From Moritella sp. PE36 (GTDB taxonomy: Bacteria; Pseudomonadota; Gammaproteobacteria; Enterobacterales; Moritellaceae): DNA of 50,709 nt. A program made the translations under genes and the position numbers. This document shows positions 28,800-38,700 of the stretch, piece after piece; positions within the stretch are counted from its first letter, which is position 1, and each line of letters starts with the position of its first letter. The stretch spans positions 1-50,709 of the forward strand of contig NZ_ABCQ01000032.1 in the NCBI RefSeq assembly GCF_000170855.1, read 5' to 3'. Under the pieces are notes generated by a model, which did not search any database, was not told the DNA's origin, and saw only the letters and a list, made by a program, of their open reading frames with translations.

Positions 28800-29102
28800 A
28801 TGGAATTCGACATAGTTGTTAAAAATAAAGTTAAGCTAGAATTTGATGAGTTTTACACTGCCGAAAACTTATCAAAGGCAAAATCTAAAGCCGCTAGAAA
28901 CGCAGATAATAAACATACTGTTATTTATATCCGCGAGGCAACGGCAAAGGGTGAATTGCTTTCAACCAGGATAGGCGGACAGTGGAACGATGAAGCGCAA
29001 AGCATCACTTGCCCTAAGTGTGACCGTAAGAGTTACAGCCAGGGCGATATAGATAATAAATTCTGCATAGTTTGCGGATACCATAGAGATCTTAAAAAAT
29101 GA
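28800..29102 (+). CDS. Small protein with C-terminal zinc ribbon (100 aa)
   Basis: The C-terminal third has two paired cysteines (CPKCDRKS...FCIVCGYHRD), a zinc-ribbon fold. The first part is beta/alpha with a lysine-rich helix (ENLSKAKSKAARNADN). It overlaps the lipoprotein start by 4 nt (ATGA). Function unknown; nucleic-acid or protein binding is likely. Confidence 0.68.
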   Translation: MEFDIVVKNKVKLEFDEFYTAENLSKAKSKAARNADNKHTVIYIREATAKGELLSTRIGGQWNDEAQSITCPKCDRKSYSQGDIDNKFCIVCGYHRDLKK

Positions 29103-29509
29103 AAAAATTAATAGTAGTAGTAATAGCAGCGGTTGCGCTTTCAGGTTGCGCGAAAACTTTTAAATCAAATATAAGTGAAGTTACACCAGTAACAGGCATA
29201 AGCTCTATTTGTATTGAAGATAATATTAGAGTTGAAATACCGTTAGGCACTTGGATTAAGATAGCAGCTAACGACAACGGCTACTCTATTGATAGAGAAG
29301 ATTGTGAAGCTGTTGTTACCTACACCGCGCTTCGTTATTTTGATTTTCACGCGCCACTGGCAGAGGCAAGGGTTACGGTTAAAGCTAATGGGGTTGTTAA
29401 AGGTAGTTTATATTTCCAACAGCCAGCTAACATGTTTACAGGTGATAAATACATGACACCATCAATTAAGATTTTAACGCCTATGCTGAATGAATTATTT
29501 GAACATTAA
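29099..29509 (+). CDS. Lipoprotein (moron)
   Basis: This 136-residue protein has a classical signal: MKK, a hydrophobic stretch and lipobox LSGC (Cys at residue 17). Ala at +2 predicts transport to the outer membrane. The mature part is beta-rich (DNIRVEIPLGTWIKI, VTYTALRYFDF, ARVTVKANGVVKGSLYF), like small periplasmic lipoproteins that plasmids and prophages carry. It is probably expressed from the prophage state and could alter the cell surface or exclude other phages. Confidence 0.82.
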   Translation: MKKLIVVVIAAVALSGCAKTFKSNISEVTPVTGISSICIEDNIRVEIPLGTWIKIAANDNGYSIDREDCEAVVTYTALRYFDFHAPLAEARVTVKANGVVKGSLYFQQPANMFTGDKYMTPSIKILTPMLNELFEH

Positions 29510-29517
29510 ATTGAAAA

Positions 29518-29575
29518 GCCCAATGCTGAGAACATCGGGCTTAAATCAATAAATCATAATCATCTATAAAATAGA
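29518..29575 (+). terminator. Hairpins after the lipoprotein gene
   Basis: AAGCCCAATG...CATCGGGCTT is followed by an A/T-rich tract and a second inverted repeat, ATCATAATC...GATTATGAT (about 29545-29584). The first has a short T/A tail and is a probable weak terminator; the second may be an operator. Confidence 0.5.
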
Positions 29576-29716
29576 AGATTATGATTGCGACAATATCACC
29601 TACATTGTTTTATAACAAGAATAAATTTAAGCATTAAAAATAATTTTACAATTTATTTCGTTACGGGTTTTTTTGTTCTAAACGAAATACTTTTTTAATA
29701 ATAGTTAATTTAAAAT

Positions 29717-29747
29717 AATCAATAAATCAATAAATCAATAAATCAAA
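29717..29747 (+). repeat. Tandem 8-bp repeats upstream of the outer-membrane gene
   Basis: AATCAATA is repeated in register 3.9 times, ending 14 nt before the ATG at 29762. Such short tandem repeats between promoter and start can change copy number and so alter expression. Confidence 0.7.
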
Positions 29748-29761
29748 CTGAGAAAATAAAA

Positions 29762-30325
29762 ATGAAAAAAACAATATTAGCACTATCAATCGTTCTTGCG
29801 TCATCATCAGTATTTGCAAAGCCTGATACTAGAAATCAATCTTCACAAGTTAAAGAAGTTTCACAAGTTGAAGAAAAAGCGGAATCAGCAGAAAGAGAAA
29901 TATACCTAACTGTTTCTAACATTGAGATCGAAGACTCAGTAGAATATTTAACGTTTGGTGTCGGTGGTCAATCAATCGAAAAGAACGCGCTATATACTCA
30001 GATAGGCGGCCAGTTTTCGACTCTATCTGATGCGCCAAGCGGTATTTCAGAAAAGATTATCAACCTAGAAACTAAGATAGGTTATTCTTTCAATGGTGAG
30101 GATGTTGCGTTCATTCCTTATGTTGGCGCGTCTGTTGGTGTTCTTATGTATGAAATAGAAAGTCGTAATTCAACTGTTTCTGACACTGAATTTTTAACAC
30201 GTTTATTTGTTGGTGCTGAATTTCGAGTTGCTGACACTGTAGGTATTTACTTCAATACTGGCGTTGTAACAGTGTTCGATACAAACCTAGACTTTTCTGA
30301 AATTGGCTTAAAAGTTTCATTCTAA
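29762..30325 (+). CDS. Outer-membrane beta-barrel protein (moron)
   Basis: This 187-residue protein has a signal peptide of about 19 residues (MKKTILALSIVLASSSVFA) and an extended linker. Alternating beta strands of the OmpA/OmpW-like small-barrel type follow (YLTFGVGGQS, IINLETKIGYSF, FIPYVGASVGVLMYEI, FLTRLFVGAEFR, VGIYFNTGVV), ending in a C-terminal Phe (KVSF), the recognition mark for barrel assembly. It is likely made by the lysogen and might shield a phage receptor or add a surface trait. Confidence 0.82.
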   Translation: MKKTILALSIVLASSSVFAKPDTRNQSSQVKEVSQVEEKAESAEREIYLTVSNIEIEDSVEYLTFGVGGQSIEKNALYTQIGGQFSTLSDAPSGISEKIINLETKIGYSFNGEDVAFIPYVGASVGVLMYEIESRNSTVSDTEFLTRLFVGAEFRVADTVGIYFNTGVVTVFDTNLDFSEIGLKVSF

Positions 30326-30448
30326 TTGCATTGCTGCAAAGATCGTGAAGTTGTAAGAGTTCGAAGAACATGGATACAACGCTGGTCATACTGTTCAATA
30401 TGGAAATGCGTTAATTGTAACGAACTAACAAAGATTAAGATTAAATAA
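30326..30448 (+). CDS. Possible 40-aa Cys-rich protein with TTG start
   Basis: Directly after the barrel stop, in the same frame, a stop-free stretch reads LHCCKDREVVRVRRTWIQRW and continues with C..WKCVNC. Five cysteines in zinc-ribbon spacing and the R-V-R-R-T-W segment look like real protein. The only start is TTG at 30326, so it may be a coupled gene, a readthrough tail or a remnant. Confidence 0.3.
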   Translation: MHCCKDREVVRVRRTWIQRWSYCSIWKCVNCNELTKIKIK

Positions 30449-30451
30449 ATT

Positions 30452-30476
30452 AAGCCCGCATTTAAGCGGGCTTTTT
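30452..30476 (+). terminator. Convergent terminator between morons and fibre genes
   Basis: AAGCCCGC-ATTTAA-GCGGGCTT is followed by a T-run on the plus strand. The minus strand also has a T-rich tail, so it can stop both the plus-strand moron transcript and the end of the late operon. Confidence 0.85.
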
Positions 30477-30477
30477 G

Positions 30478-33291
30478 TTATGTGGACCTCAAGCCCACTG
30501 TGAAATAGGCCGTATATCCCTCAACAGAATCGACATTCCCGCAAAGAATGGTCCCTTTATTTGTGCCAAAATGCGGCTGAGTCGTACCTTCTAGATTTAT
30601 TAATACAAATGATTCTGTAGCCTCTCGCATAATAAATACGTCTATAGGATAGGTTGATTCCCACGTAACCGTAGCGCCAGCAGCGAGCGAATCATTGCGT
30701 TGTAACAAAAAGATTATATCCCGCAATCCTGACAGTTTAAAAATCGTGTTACGAACCATGTCTTCGTTTGTTACAGTGATAACATTCGAACCTGTGAAGA
30801 TACTTAAACCTAATTGCTTAACGTATTTGGTGCTGCCTGTTTCTATTGGTATCCCGCACGTATCAGAATAGGACGGATCATGTTGTACGCTGTCGCCGCT
30901 ATAAACAAACCAGGGGATACTAAATTCAGGAATTATAACGCCATCTAAATGCGCTGTAATTTCCTGATTATCGGAATCAATAAACAATACCCAATCATGA
31001 TAAACAGTAAAGTCCCAATCCTTAATAACCTCAATGTCACCGCCGTCTGATAGATCTCGCTTTAACACTAATCTAACTTCGTTTGCGTTTGCAGTGGCGA
31101 ATGTTTCAACATGTAAGCCGTGATATTCTGGTTGATCGTAGATAGTCCAATCATCGTTAACAGCAAGCAAACCGCCCCCTGTGCCATTATTAGTGATTAA
31201 TGTACCTGATGCCTCATTAATGGGCGCGTTGATAATGTTGCTGCTGTTCTCGGTTAGGCTGAAATTCTTGATTGAGCCGACAAAGTGACTCGCTAGCGTC
31301 CAGGGCAAACCTGATCCGTTAGGTTGTGCGCTTGCGTGGCCTATAGAGTTCATGCCAGCGAATGAACCGCTAATATTGCTGTTAGAATCAGCGTCAAATA
31401 CGATTGTTGACGTGTCTAAATCAGTAACAACTAAATGACCTGGGGCAGAATCGCCTAGATCTGGTTGGGTATATACAACGTTATAATTCCCCATTGCCAG
31501 GTTACATGAGAAAGTAGACGTCCCGCCGCCAAAATATCCGCCCTGGTTCATAACGAAAAATTGATATAACTGGCCGCTGCCCTCATCCACTGGAAAGAAC
31601 CCCATAAACGAATCACGGTTAGATCTGTTTGATGCCCAAATAGGTTGCGGGTCGCCTATTGATGGATCGGCCATCATGTAACAGTCAAATGACAACTCGA
31701 ATAAACCACTATTAGTTAAGTCAAATTCATATTGAATTGTTTGGTCTACGCCGTTCCAGTTGAGATATTGAATATTAGGCGCAACGCCCCAATCAGCGCG
31801 ATAACTCATAGAGGTACTGCCATGCGTTTGACCATTCGGCAACGCTGCGTTTCCATACCTGAATGTAGAATTTAAAGCGCCGCCGAATTCTAATATGTCA
31901 CTAATATCTGATTCAGAAACAGGCGTAACAATTGACGGGTTTAACAGAGTGTTGTTATCAATCATTTCAAACGCTGAACCTAAAGCCCCATCATTATCTA
32001 TGTGATATATTGTTGATCCGTCATTTGTGATAACCCAATCATTTACATCATAGTTAGGGGCTTGTAGAACAATCGAAAGGCCAGTGTTTTGATGATCTTC
32101 GATTAGTGTATTCGTTCCCTCATTCATAGACCAATGAAGTTGCCCCATATACAATTCGATCATAGTCCCAGTAAATGACTGTCTTAATGTTTTCCATTCT
32201 GCGGTATTTTGAATTGTCCAGTTACCCGCATAGTTACCAGTTGATACGCAAGTGTTGCCTGTTCCCTCGTCTATAAGTAAAACTTGATTATTAGGTGTAT
32301 GAACTGTGCCTGTGTGGTTAACGTCCCATATAAAACCTTGAAAACGGCTTGTACCAGTGAATCCGTTTGCAAAACCGACCTGATCAATACGCATATCTAA
32401 ACCCGTATTACTACCAGTTGTAGAATATACAGCGCCATTAATTACCATTTCGTATAAACCTGACGGCTTTCTATTTAGTTGCCACTGAATTTCTTTATCA
32501 AAATTTATGCCTGTTGGATCAATTGACCAATGCGCTCTATTATCTGATTGTCTAAAACCAATTTGAAATTCTAAATTAGCTCCGTTCATTCTAAAGCTAA
32601 TATGAGTACCGTCATCATTGCCGCTTGAATCTGAATTACCAAGAAATGAACGCCAGCTTGTATCTACTAACATTTTCTCAGTCTTCCACTGAATATAAGA
32701 GTCAGCATTATTTCCGCGCCAATTCCAATCGCCGCCTGAAACTTTTAATAGATGGTTATCAACACCATTAAAATAGTGCTTAATAGCGCCCTGAATCGTG
32801 CTTACCGTTTCAACTCTGAAAGGTGCGTTAGGTATTGTTTTAGCGTCTGGGTGATCAATGTATTTACCTAACATTGTTCTAGTCGATAAAACTAATAACT
32901 GTGCGTCATTTCGTTCAAAGTGTAATGTTATCTGATCACCATTGAATTCAGGAATTGCAGACCATGTAACCACTTCACCATTGATAGCCATTGAAACTGA
33001 GTTGTCAGCATTTAATCTGATTAGATTTAATCCGTTCGAACTATCTAAAATGTATTGCTCTGTGTTTACGGTCCAATCTGAAACGGTTATTTCAATAAAG
33101 CCTGAAAACACGTCAGGCAACGGGAATATAAAATTTCCGTATGTGTTAGACGTTCCGAAGTTATAACGAACAGGCTCGAACCGTCCGTTACCTATGTATC
33201 CATGATCTATTAGAGCCGCTGAACCCGAGCTGGTTAACTCTCGCACTTCGATTGGTTCAGATCTTAATTTGTGTTGTGATTTTAAGGCCAT
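30478..33291 (-). CDS. Large tail fibre / LamG-like receptor-binding protein (937 aa)
   Basis: This 937-residue protein consists mainly of repeated jelly-roll-type segments. Each has strands such as GLFELSFDCYMM, NYNVVYTQPD and FVGSIKNFSL, followed by DDWTIYDQPEYHGL-type linkers; at least four are seen (about 30-190, 200-340, 470-690, 720-860). The pattern resembles LamG/concanavalin lectin-like domains found in phage fibres. It is the last gene of the late operon. Sugar or surface binding is likely. Confidence 0.7.
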   Translation of the reverse strand: MALKSQHKLRSEPIEVRELTSSGSAALIDHGYIGNGRFEPVRYNFGTSNTYGNFIFPLPDVFSGFIEITVSDWTVNTEQYILDSSNGLNLIRLNADNSVSMAINGEVVTWSAIPEFNGDQITLHFERNDAQLLVLSTRTMLGKYIDHPDAKTIPNAPFRVETVSTIQGAIKHYFNGVDNHLLKVSGGDWNWRGNNADSYIQWKTEKMLVDTSWRSFLGNSDSSGNDDGTHISFRMNGANLEFQIGFRQSDNRAHWSIDPTGINFDKEIQWQLNRKPSGLYEMVINGAVYSTTGSNTGLDMRIDQVGFANGFTGTSRFQGFIWDVNHTGTVHTPNNQVLLIDEGTGNTCVSTGNYAGNWTIQNTAEWKTLRQSFTGTMIELYMGQLHWSMNEGTNTLIEDHQNTGLSIVLQAPNYDVNDWVITNDGSTIYHIDNDGALGSAFEMIDNNTLLNPSIVTPVSESDISDILEFGGALNSTFRYGNAALPNGQTHGSTSMSYRADWGVAPNIQYLNWNGVDQTIQYEFDLTNSGLFELSFDCYMMADPSIGDPQPIWASNRSNRDSFMGFFPVDEGSGQLYQFFVMNQGGYFGGGTSTFSCNLAMGNYNVVYTQPDLGDSAPGHLVVTDLDTSTIVFDADSNSNISGSFAGMNSIGHASAQPNGSGLPWTLASHFVGSIKNFSLTENSSNIINAPINEASGTLITNNGTGGGLLAVNDDWTIYDQPEYHGLHVETFATANANEVRLVLKRDLSDGGDIEVIKDWDFTVYHDWVLFIDSDNQEITAHLDGVIIPEFSIPWFVYSGDSVQHDPSYSDTCGIPIETGSTKYVKQLGLSIFTGSNVITVTNEDMVRNTIFKLSGLRDIIFLLQRNDSLAAGATVTWESTYPIDVFIMREATESFVLINLEGTTQPHFGTNKGTILCGNVDSVEGYTAYFTVGLRST

Positions 33292-33293
33292 AT

Positions 33294-34898
33294 CTACGCT
33301 CCTTGTAATTGCATAATAGTGAATTCAGAAGTGACGGGATCTTTGATCATGTAAATTCTGCGAATGCCGCCTACATTATTTTCGTTAACAATTACGTTAG
33401 GGCCAGCCATACCGGTAATGGTTATTTGCGTATCTTCCAGTAGGTCTATTTCGAATATCGAACAGTCTGTTGATAATTCTGCGGTTGCAAGATCAATGGT
33501 CACATCAGCAAGGCCAATGATTCCCGTAATTGCGTTGTGGTGAAAACCCAATTCGTTTAGGTCGTAATGGCGGTTGTCCTCATATGCGCTCAACTGAGCT
33601 AAAATGTGCTTCGATTTACGATTTACACCGCCGCCGCTTCCCGACTGAATTGACCACGTTGACTCTGAATTGGAGGCAGCGTTTACCCAGTTGCTTTCAT
33701 AAGAACTTGTAACACCATCCACACGTAATGCAGCGTCACCCCAATTAAGGCCATCAGGACTAGGTTTGATTAATACGCGCACATCATGAAAGTTATTATC
33801 AATTGTCATGGTTGCAGCTAGCGTTGAATTTGAAACGCTCCAACCGTAGTTAGTCCCGTCATTGCCGCCCCAAATCAACATACGGCCTTTAGATCCTGCG
33901 CGTAGCCAATTTGACTCATCGTAATTCTGTATAATCCATTCTTGAGGAGTATCAACGCCGTTATCTATTTCGTTTAATGTATCTGAAAATATATTAGGGT
34001 TTAGATCCCATGATCTAACAGTTGAGGTAGGGGTTTCTTTAATGTTTAGATTGATAATCGCTATCGGTGAACCAGATCTATTGCCAGAACTTGAAATACC
34101 GCCTAACAGTCTATTAATGTTTAACGATCCGCTTGATGGTACGCCCATGTTTACACCGCCAGAAAAAGCGCCGTTGTTTTTACTCATACGGGCAAACATA
34201 TTCCCGCCAACATCGTATATCTCTATTTTATATCTGGTGTTAGCGGTGTTTCTTGAGGCTATAGCATTTGAACCGCTGCCATCTAACCTGATAGACATTT
34301 GATTATTTGGATTATTCGATACAAAAATACCGTCACCGTTACCGGCTTCACCTAAAAAGAATGTGCTATTAGTTACGCTAGAAGAAATGCCAGCAGCATC
34401 GAATTCAACGTAACCACCTGCTACAACTTCAATATCAGCACCTTGTAATGCCATGTAAGTACCTGTTACACCTGATCCAACGCTAGGTGCAAAATAAGCA
34501 AGCGGGGCGCGGGGATCGTCTGCGTCACCCCATCCCCAAGTCCAAGCGCAAGATCCTGTTATTGAGTCACCTTCTGATTGGTCACATTTATTAACCATGA
34601 CAATCTCACCGCCAAAATTAAAAATCTTGCTGATAAACTGTGCGTCTATTGGTTGCTGGAATTGTGGGTTTTCGCTGGCTGACGTATCGTTTAGATATAA
34701 GCATGAAGCGCCTGTTACATCAGGATTTCCAGATTTAGCATTGAGGTATTCGATTAGTGTGAAGTCACCTGTCCAGCCAAGCGGTAATAAATGATCGTTT
34801 ACGCTAACCCCTGCGCGGTCGTTTATATATGAGTTATAACCCACAATATCAACGCCAGTGGCGCGAAAGCGCCTCTGTGTTGTTGATTGAATAGTCAT
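33294..34898 (-). CDS. Tail fibre / LamG-like protein (534 aa)
   Basis: This 534-residue protein has a short N-terminal segment (GVDIVGYNSYINDRAG), then jelly-roll-like repeats (YVEFDAAGISSS...FFLGEAGNGDGIFVSNN...MSIRLDG, RYKIEIYDVGGNMFARMSKN) and a beta-rich end (TDCSIFEIDLLEDTQITITGM). It shares design with the neighbouring 937- and 1906-residue proteins, so these fibres seem to be a related set. It is 2 nt from the next gene. Confidence 0.68.
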   Translation of the reverse strand: MTIQSTTQRRFRATGVDIVGYNSYINDRAGVSVNDHLLPLGWTGDFTLIEYLNAKSGNPDVTGASCLYLNDTSASENPQFQQPIDAQFISKIFNFGGEIVMVNKCDQSEGDSITGSCAWTWGWGDADDPRAPLAYFAPSVGSGVTGTYMALQGADIEVVAGGYVEFDAAGISSSVTNSTFFLGEAGNGDGIFVSNNPNNQMSIRLDGSGSNAIASRNTANTRYKIEIYDVGGNMFARMSKNNGAFSGGVNMGVPSSGSLNINRLLGGISSSGNRSGSPIAIINLNIKETPTSTVRSWDLNPNIFSDTLNEIDNGVDTPQEWIIQNYDESNWLRAGSKGRMLIWGGNDGTNYGWSVSNSTLAATMTIDNNFHDVRVLIKPSPDGLNWGDAALRVDGVTSSYESNWVNAASNSESTWSIQSGSGGGVNRKSKHILAQLSAYEDNRHYDLNELGFHHNAITGIIGLADVTIDLATAELSTDCSIFEIDLLEDTQITITGMAGPNVIVNENNVGGIRRIYMIKDPVTSEFTIMQLQGA

Positions 34899-34907
34899 TG
34901 ATTATCC

Positions 34908-35324
34908 TTAGATCAGAGGTATTACGATGAAATTTCCTGATGTTGTTCCCTGGACTTGGCGATCAACTACGATTTCAAAATATGGGGATGAAACAGTGGT
35001 TTGATGTTCATCACCAATAGAAACTGATCTGTCACCTACGATTGTTACAGTCACGAAATTAGGATTGAATACGATTACGCGAGTGCCTACTGATTCAAGC
35101 AACAGGGTAGGCAACAGCATTGTGTGTGAACCTGTACTGGTAAGCCTGAACAGGCCGTTATATTCGAGGTGTATGTTTGTTATTTGCGTATCAACTGAGT
35201 GAACAGGAATGTCTGTGCAGCGTTCCTGGTAAACTAAAACCTGGTCTAACGACAAACCAGTAGCACTGATAGCTTGTTTTATAACTCGCTGTATTGTTGT
35301 TTTTATTGCGCTTAAAATTGCCAT
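34908..35324 (-). CDS. Virion-associated hypothetical protein (138 aa)
   Basis: This 138-residue protein has a helical N-terminus and a beta-rich remainder (ITNIHLEYNGLFRLTSTGSHTMLLPTLLL, TVTIVGDRSVSIGD) similar to the end domains of the neighbouring fibres. It is probably a small tail decoration or fibre-linking protein; inferred from position. Confidence 0.55.
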   Translation of the reverse strand: MAILSAIKTTIQRVIKQAISATGLSLDQVLVYQERCTDIPVHSVDTQITNIHLEYNGLFRLTSTGSHTMLLPTLLLESVGTRVIVFNPNFVTVTIVGDRSVSIGDEHQTTVSSPYFEIVVDRQVQGTTSGNFIVIPLI

Positions 35325-35333
35325 GTGATTTCC

Positions 35334-35636
35334 TTATAGTGAAACCGCAACGCAAGCAATTCGAGTCGCGCCAGTTGATCCCGTAACAACTAAAATCAAG
35401 TTTCGTTTTTTACCAATTGATAGCTCGTAATCTGCCGCGCTAGATACAACCGCTAGATCGTCAACGATTGCCGACACTGGCTCTGTTACGCCGCCGATTG
35501 TTAATGATTGTGATAGCGTGATAGTTGCACCTGAAAATTCACCGCCCAGGCTTAAACGCTCGCGGCCTTGTGGTGATACTTCGATAATTTCGTATGTGCC
35601 GTTTGCTGTGATAATTAATTCGCGTAAGTTAGCCAT
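35334..35636 (-). CDS. Virion-associated hypothetical protein (100 aa)
   Basis: This 100-residue, all-beta protein (MANLRELIITANGTYEIIEVSPQGRERLSLGGEF) starts after GGAA and lies between a terminator and the 138-residue gene. The Gly/Thr/Val-rich composition fits a tail or head decoration protein. No family was recognised. Confidence 0.55.
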   Translation of the reverse strand: MANLRELIITANGTYEIIEVSPQGRERLSLGGEFSGATITLSQSLTIGGVTEPVSAIVDDLAVVSSAADYELSIGKKRNLILVVTGSTGATRIACVAVSL

Positions 35637-35660
35637 GTTGATTCCTTGAATTTCAGGTAT

Positions 35661-35684
35661 AAAAAAGCCCCCAATTAAGGAGGC
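35661..35684 (-). terminator. Intrinsic terminator inside the fibre block
   Basis: On the minus strand GCCTCC-TTAATT-GGGGGC is followed by six T, between the giant fibre gene and the 100-residue gene. Confidence 0.8.
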
Positions 35685-35724
35685 CGATATTTTGTGTTGT
35701 AAAAGTGTGTCCCTGGGAAAGCTT

Positions 35725-38700
35725 TTACAGAGTATTATTCTGATTTGCGATACCTACAGGTATTTGCTCAGTGTGAGTAAACGTCTTAACACTGTTACCG
35801 TTAAGATCATCACGTACACTTTCGTTATCCACAATTGGAATAGTCTGGTTGTCACCCCAACCTGAACCGTTCCAAAGTCGTGCAATTGTAGTTTCACCTT
35901 TTAGACTTGGATTGTTAACAACGTGGTCTAGTGTCGCAAGAATCTGAGATGCGTTATTTGTGGTGTCTACTTTAAACTGCCAGTATGTTTGATTGACAAC
36001 ACCAAAATCAGCATGATTTAAGTAGTATGATTTACCTATCTCATATGAAAATGCAGCACTAGTTGCAACCTCTGTTGGTGTTGCTGCTGTTGTTGCCCAA
36101 GCCAACTCTGAACCATGATATTGAACATACAACAAACCATCTTTCTCAACTAAGTGAGGAAGCGCTTTAACTGCTGGACTGTTGTTATCAGGCGCATTTA
36201 AATCAAGCGGGTTATGTGTCGGTAACGTTCTATTGCCAATTAGTATACCACTTGTTGTTAATTCTCCTGTATGTGTAAGTGTTGCACGCTTATTTACAGA
36301 AAGTGGTGGAGTTTGGCTACTGGTAAGTACCTTATTAATAAGTGACGGTGCTAACCTATTACCATAACCAATTAGGTTTATCTGTGTACCGACTACATCA
36401 CCCAACTGCCCCTCAACTTTTCGATTAGTATCAGACTCCGTGAAGTTTGATAGGTTAGAGTAATGAAGCAATCTAACTCGTCCTGTTGGTGTTGCATTGG
36501 TATACCCGTTAGCAGTCGAATTAAACGAAAAACTACTACTCCATGGCTTCTCACTCCAAGTAACACCGTTATCATCAGTATCTACCAATCTGTTGCTGTT
36601 AGGAGAAGAATCTGAAACCTTACGATTCATAAACCAATCTTTAGTAGAACCATCTGGAATCTGTGGTTGCCACATTCCGACAACACCATCAGGGAACGTA
36701 GCCGCAATGCGAACAGGATCACCGATAATATCTACCCAAGGTAATGAGTCGTAAGAGGCCGAAAGATAATCGCCAAATACAACATCAACATTATTAAAGA
36801 TAGGTGGATTTCCTACGTAGGTAGTATTGAAGCCAACATTAATACCACCAGAACCAGATACTGTTACACCTGTTATGGCGTATGCAGAACCGTTAATAAT
36901 CATGTAGCCATGCGCTTCATCAGGAGTTAGATTATTTGTTGCAGTTATCCAATCGAAGTTACCAGTTAGACTGGCTTTTCCAATAGGAATAAACCCAGAT
37001 GTTCCGCTTGAAAGTGTGGTTACTGATTTACCAGTATTTCTAGTAAACGGAACTTTCCCTAATCCCCGTGTCGTACCACCAACCGCTGAACGTGTAGCAT
37101 CTTCTAACAAACGATTGTAATCAAGTTTATTGGCGTTCAAGCGTAAATCTTCAACTTGACCTGCGTAGATAGCATCATAGAAATCATATTGATCAGAGCG
37201 TCCATCACCAGCAGAAGCGCCAATATAACCAGATGTTGAACTTGCAGCCGTTTCTGTAGGTATTCCAGTAGGTAAAATCTTGAATGCGTTAGGGGTTGAG
37301 TACTCACCAGCACCAGCAAACTTATCCTGATACCAGAATTCAGAATTACTTAATGTAGGAGAACCATCTCTCCACTTTCTACATCCACCTTGATTATAAA
37401 CAGGGTGATAAGCACCTTGATTAAGTCTCTGAACCAGTGCGATAGGTAAAGCGTAACCTGTAGATTCACCAATAGAATCATTATAAGACTTAGGGTAAAC
37501 GTGCATCGAACCTTTATCTTCTGTCTTCCAAGTTCCATAATCGGATGCAGCAAAACAGTTAGTATTATCATACTCGATAGAAGTATCTAATTTACCTTGC
37601 GGCAATACTTTATGTGAACCATCAAACGCAAGTCTTGCACCGTCACTAGTTCCGTTATCACGAACTTTTAGCCAATCATCACCTAAACCCTCAATCGTTC
37701 TAACACGATAATTTTCCATGTAGAAACTATCAGTACTTTCATCGTAATGAATATTATTCTTTTCGTTCTTTGACCAAGTTAGTTTCTGAGTATCAGACAT
37801 ACCAACCCAATCAGCAACACGGCCAACGGTTAAAATATCCCATTCACCGAACGCTGAATACCCCTGACCAACAAAGTTAGTAACTGGTACAAGTGGAACG
37901 CCATCATGTGAAGTACCGCCAAATTGGACGTTACCGAACGGACAAACAAAGGTTGTAATCTTCTCGCGCCACGTTTCCAAGAATACTAAATCTTTACGTG
38001 ATGTAATAACGTTGTGACCGTTACCCATGTAATCAGCGTATTCATAGAATGCTTTCTGTGATGGTTGTAGACTTGAGATCTTATGTGCTGTTGTACCTAC
38101 GATTGTTCCGTCTGTACTAGATGTAACGTAATGCCACGGTTGCGTGAATCCGATAAATGATCCATCTGTCACGGGCAAATCTGCCGCCCATTCTGATCCA
38201 CCTGTAAACCCGATTAATTCACCGTTTGATTGTGCTTCTTCTGATTGCAATAATTGCCATTCGTTGCCGCTAGGGAAGTTAACTAGAGTACCGTCTACTT
38301 CTTGCCAAATACGGATATTAGAGATTTCAAACGTTTGGTTGTCGTTTGCTGAGAAATAAAATCTATTATCAGTGCCAAAGTCATTCATACCATTAAACGT
38401 TATAGAGAATGTAGTGCCTACGTTAGCAGTACCGAATTGGATAGAACCATCACCTGAACCTTGACGATATACTATTAACTCTGCATTTGTACCACTGAAC
38501 GAATCAACATAGAATTCAATTGTTATTAGTACATTTATATCAAGTGCTCTTGTACTTAATCCTGCTTGAATACCAGATGTTGCATTTGTTACTGTTAACG
38601 TATTACCAGAAATACTCCCTTGTGCGCTCCTAGTCCAATCAGTTGCAAACGTATCAGATAACACTGCTGAATCTTCACTTGCTTCTAACACCGTCCCACT

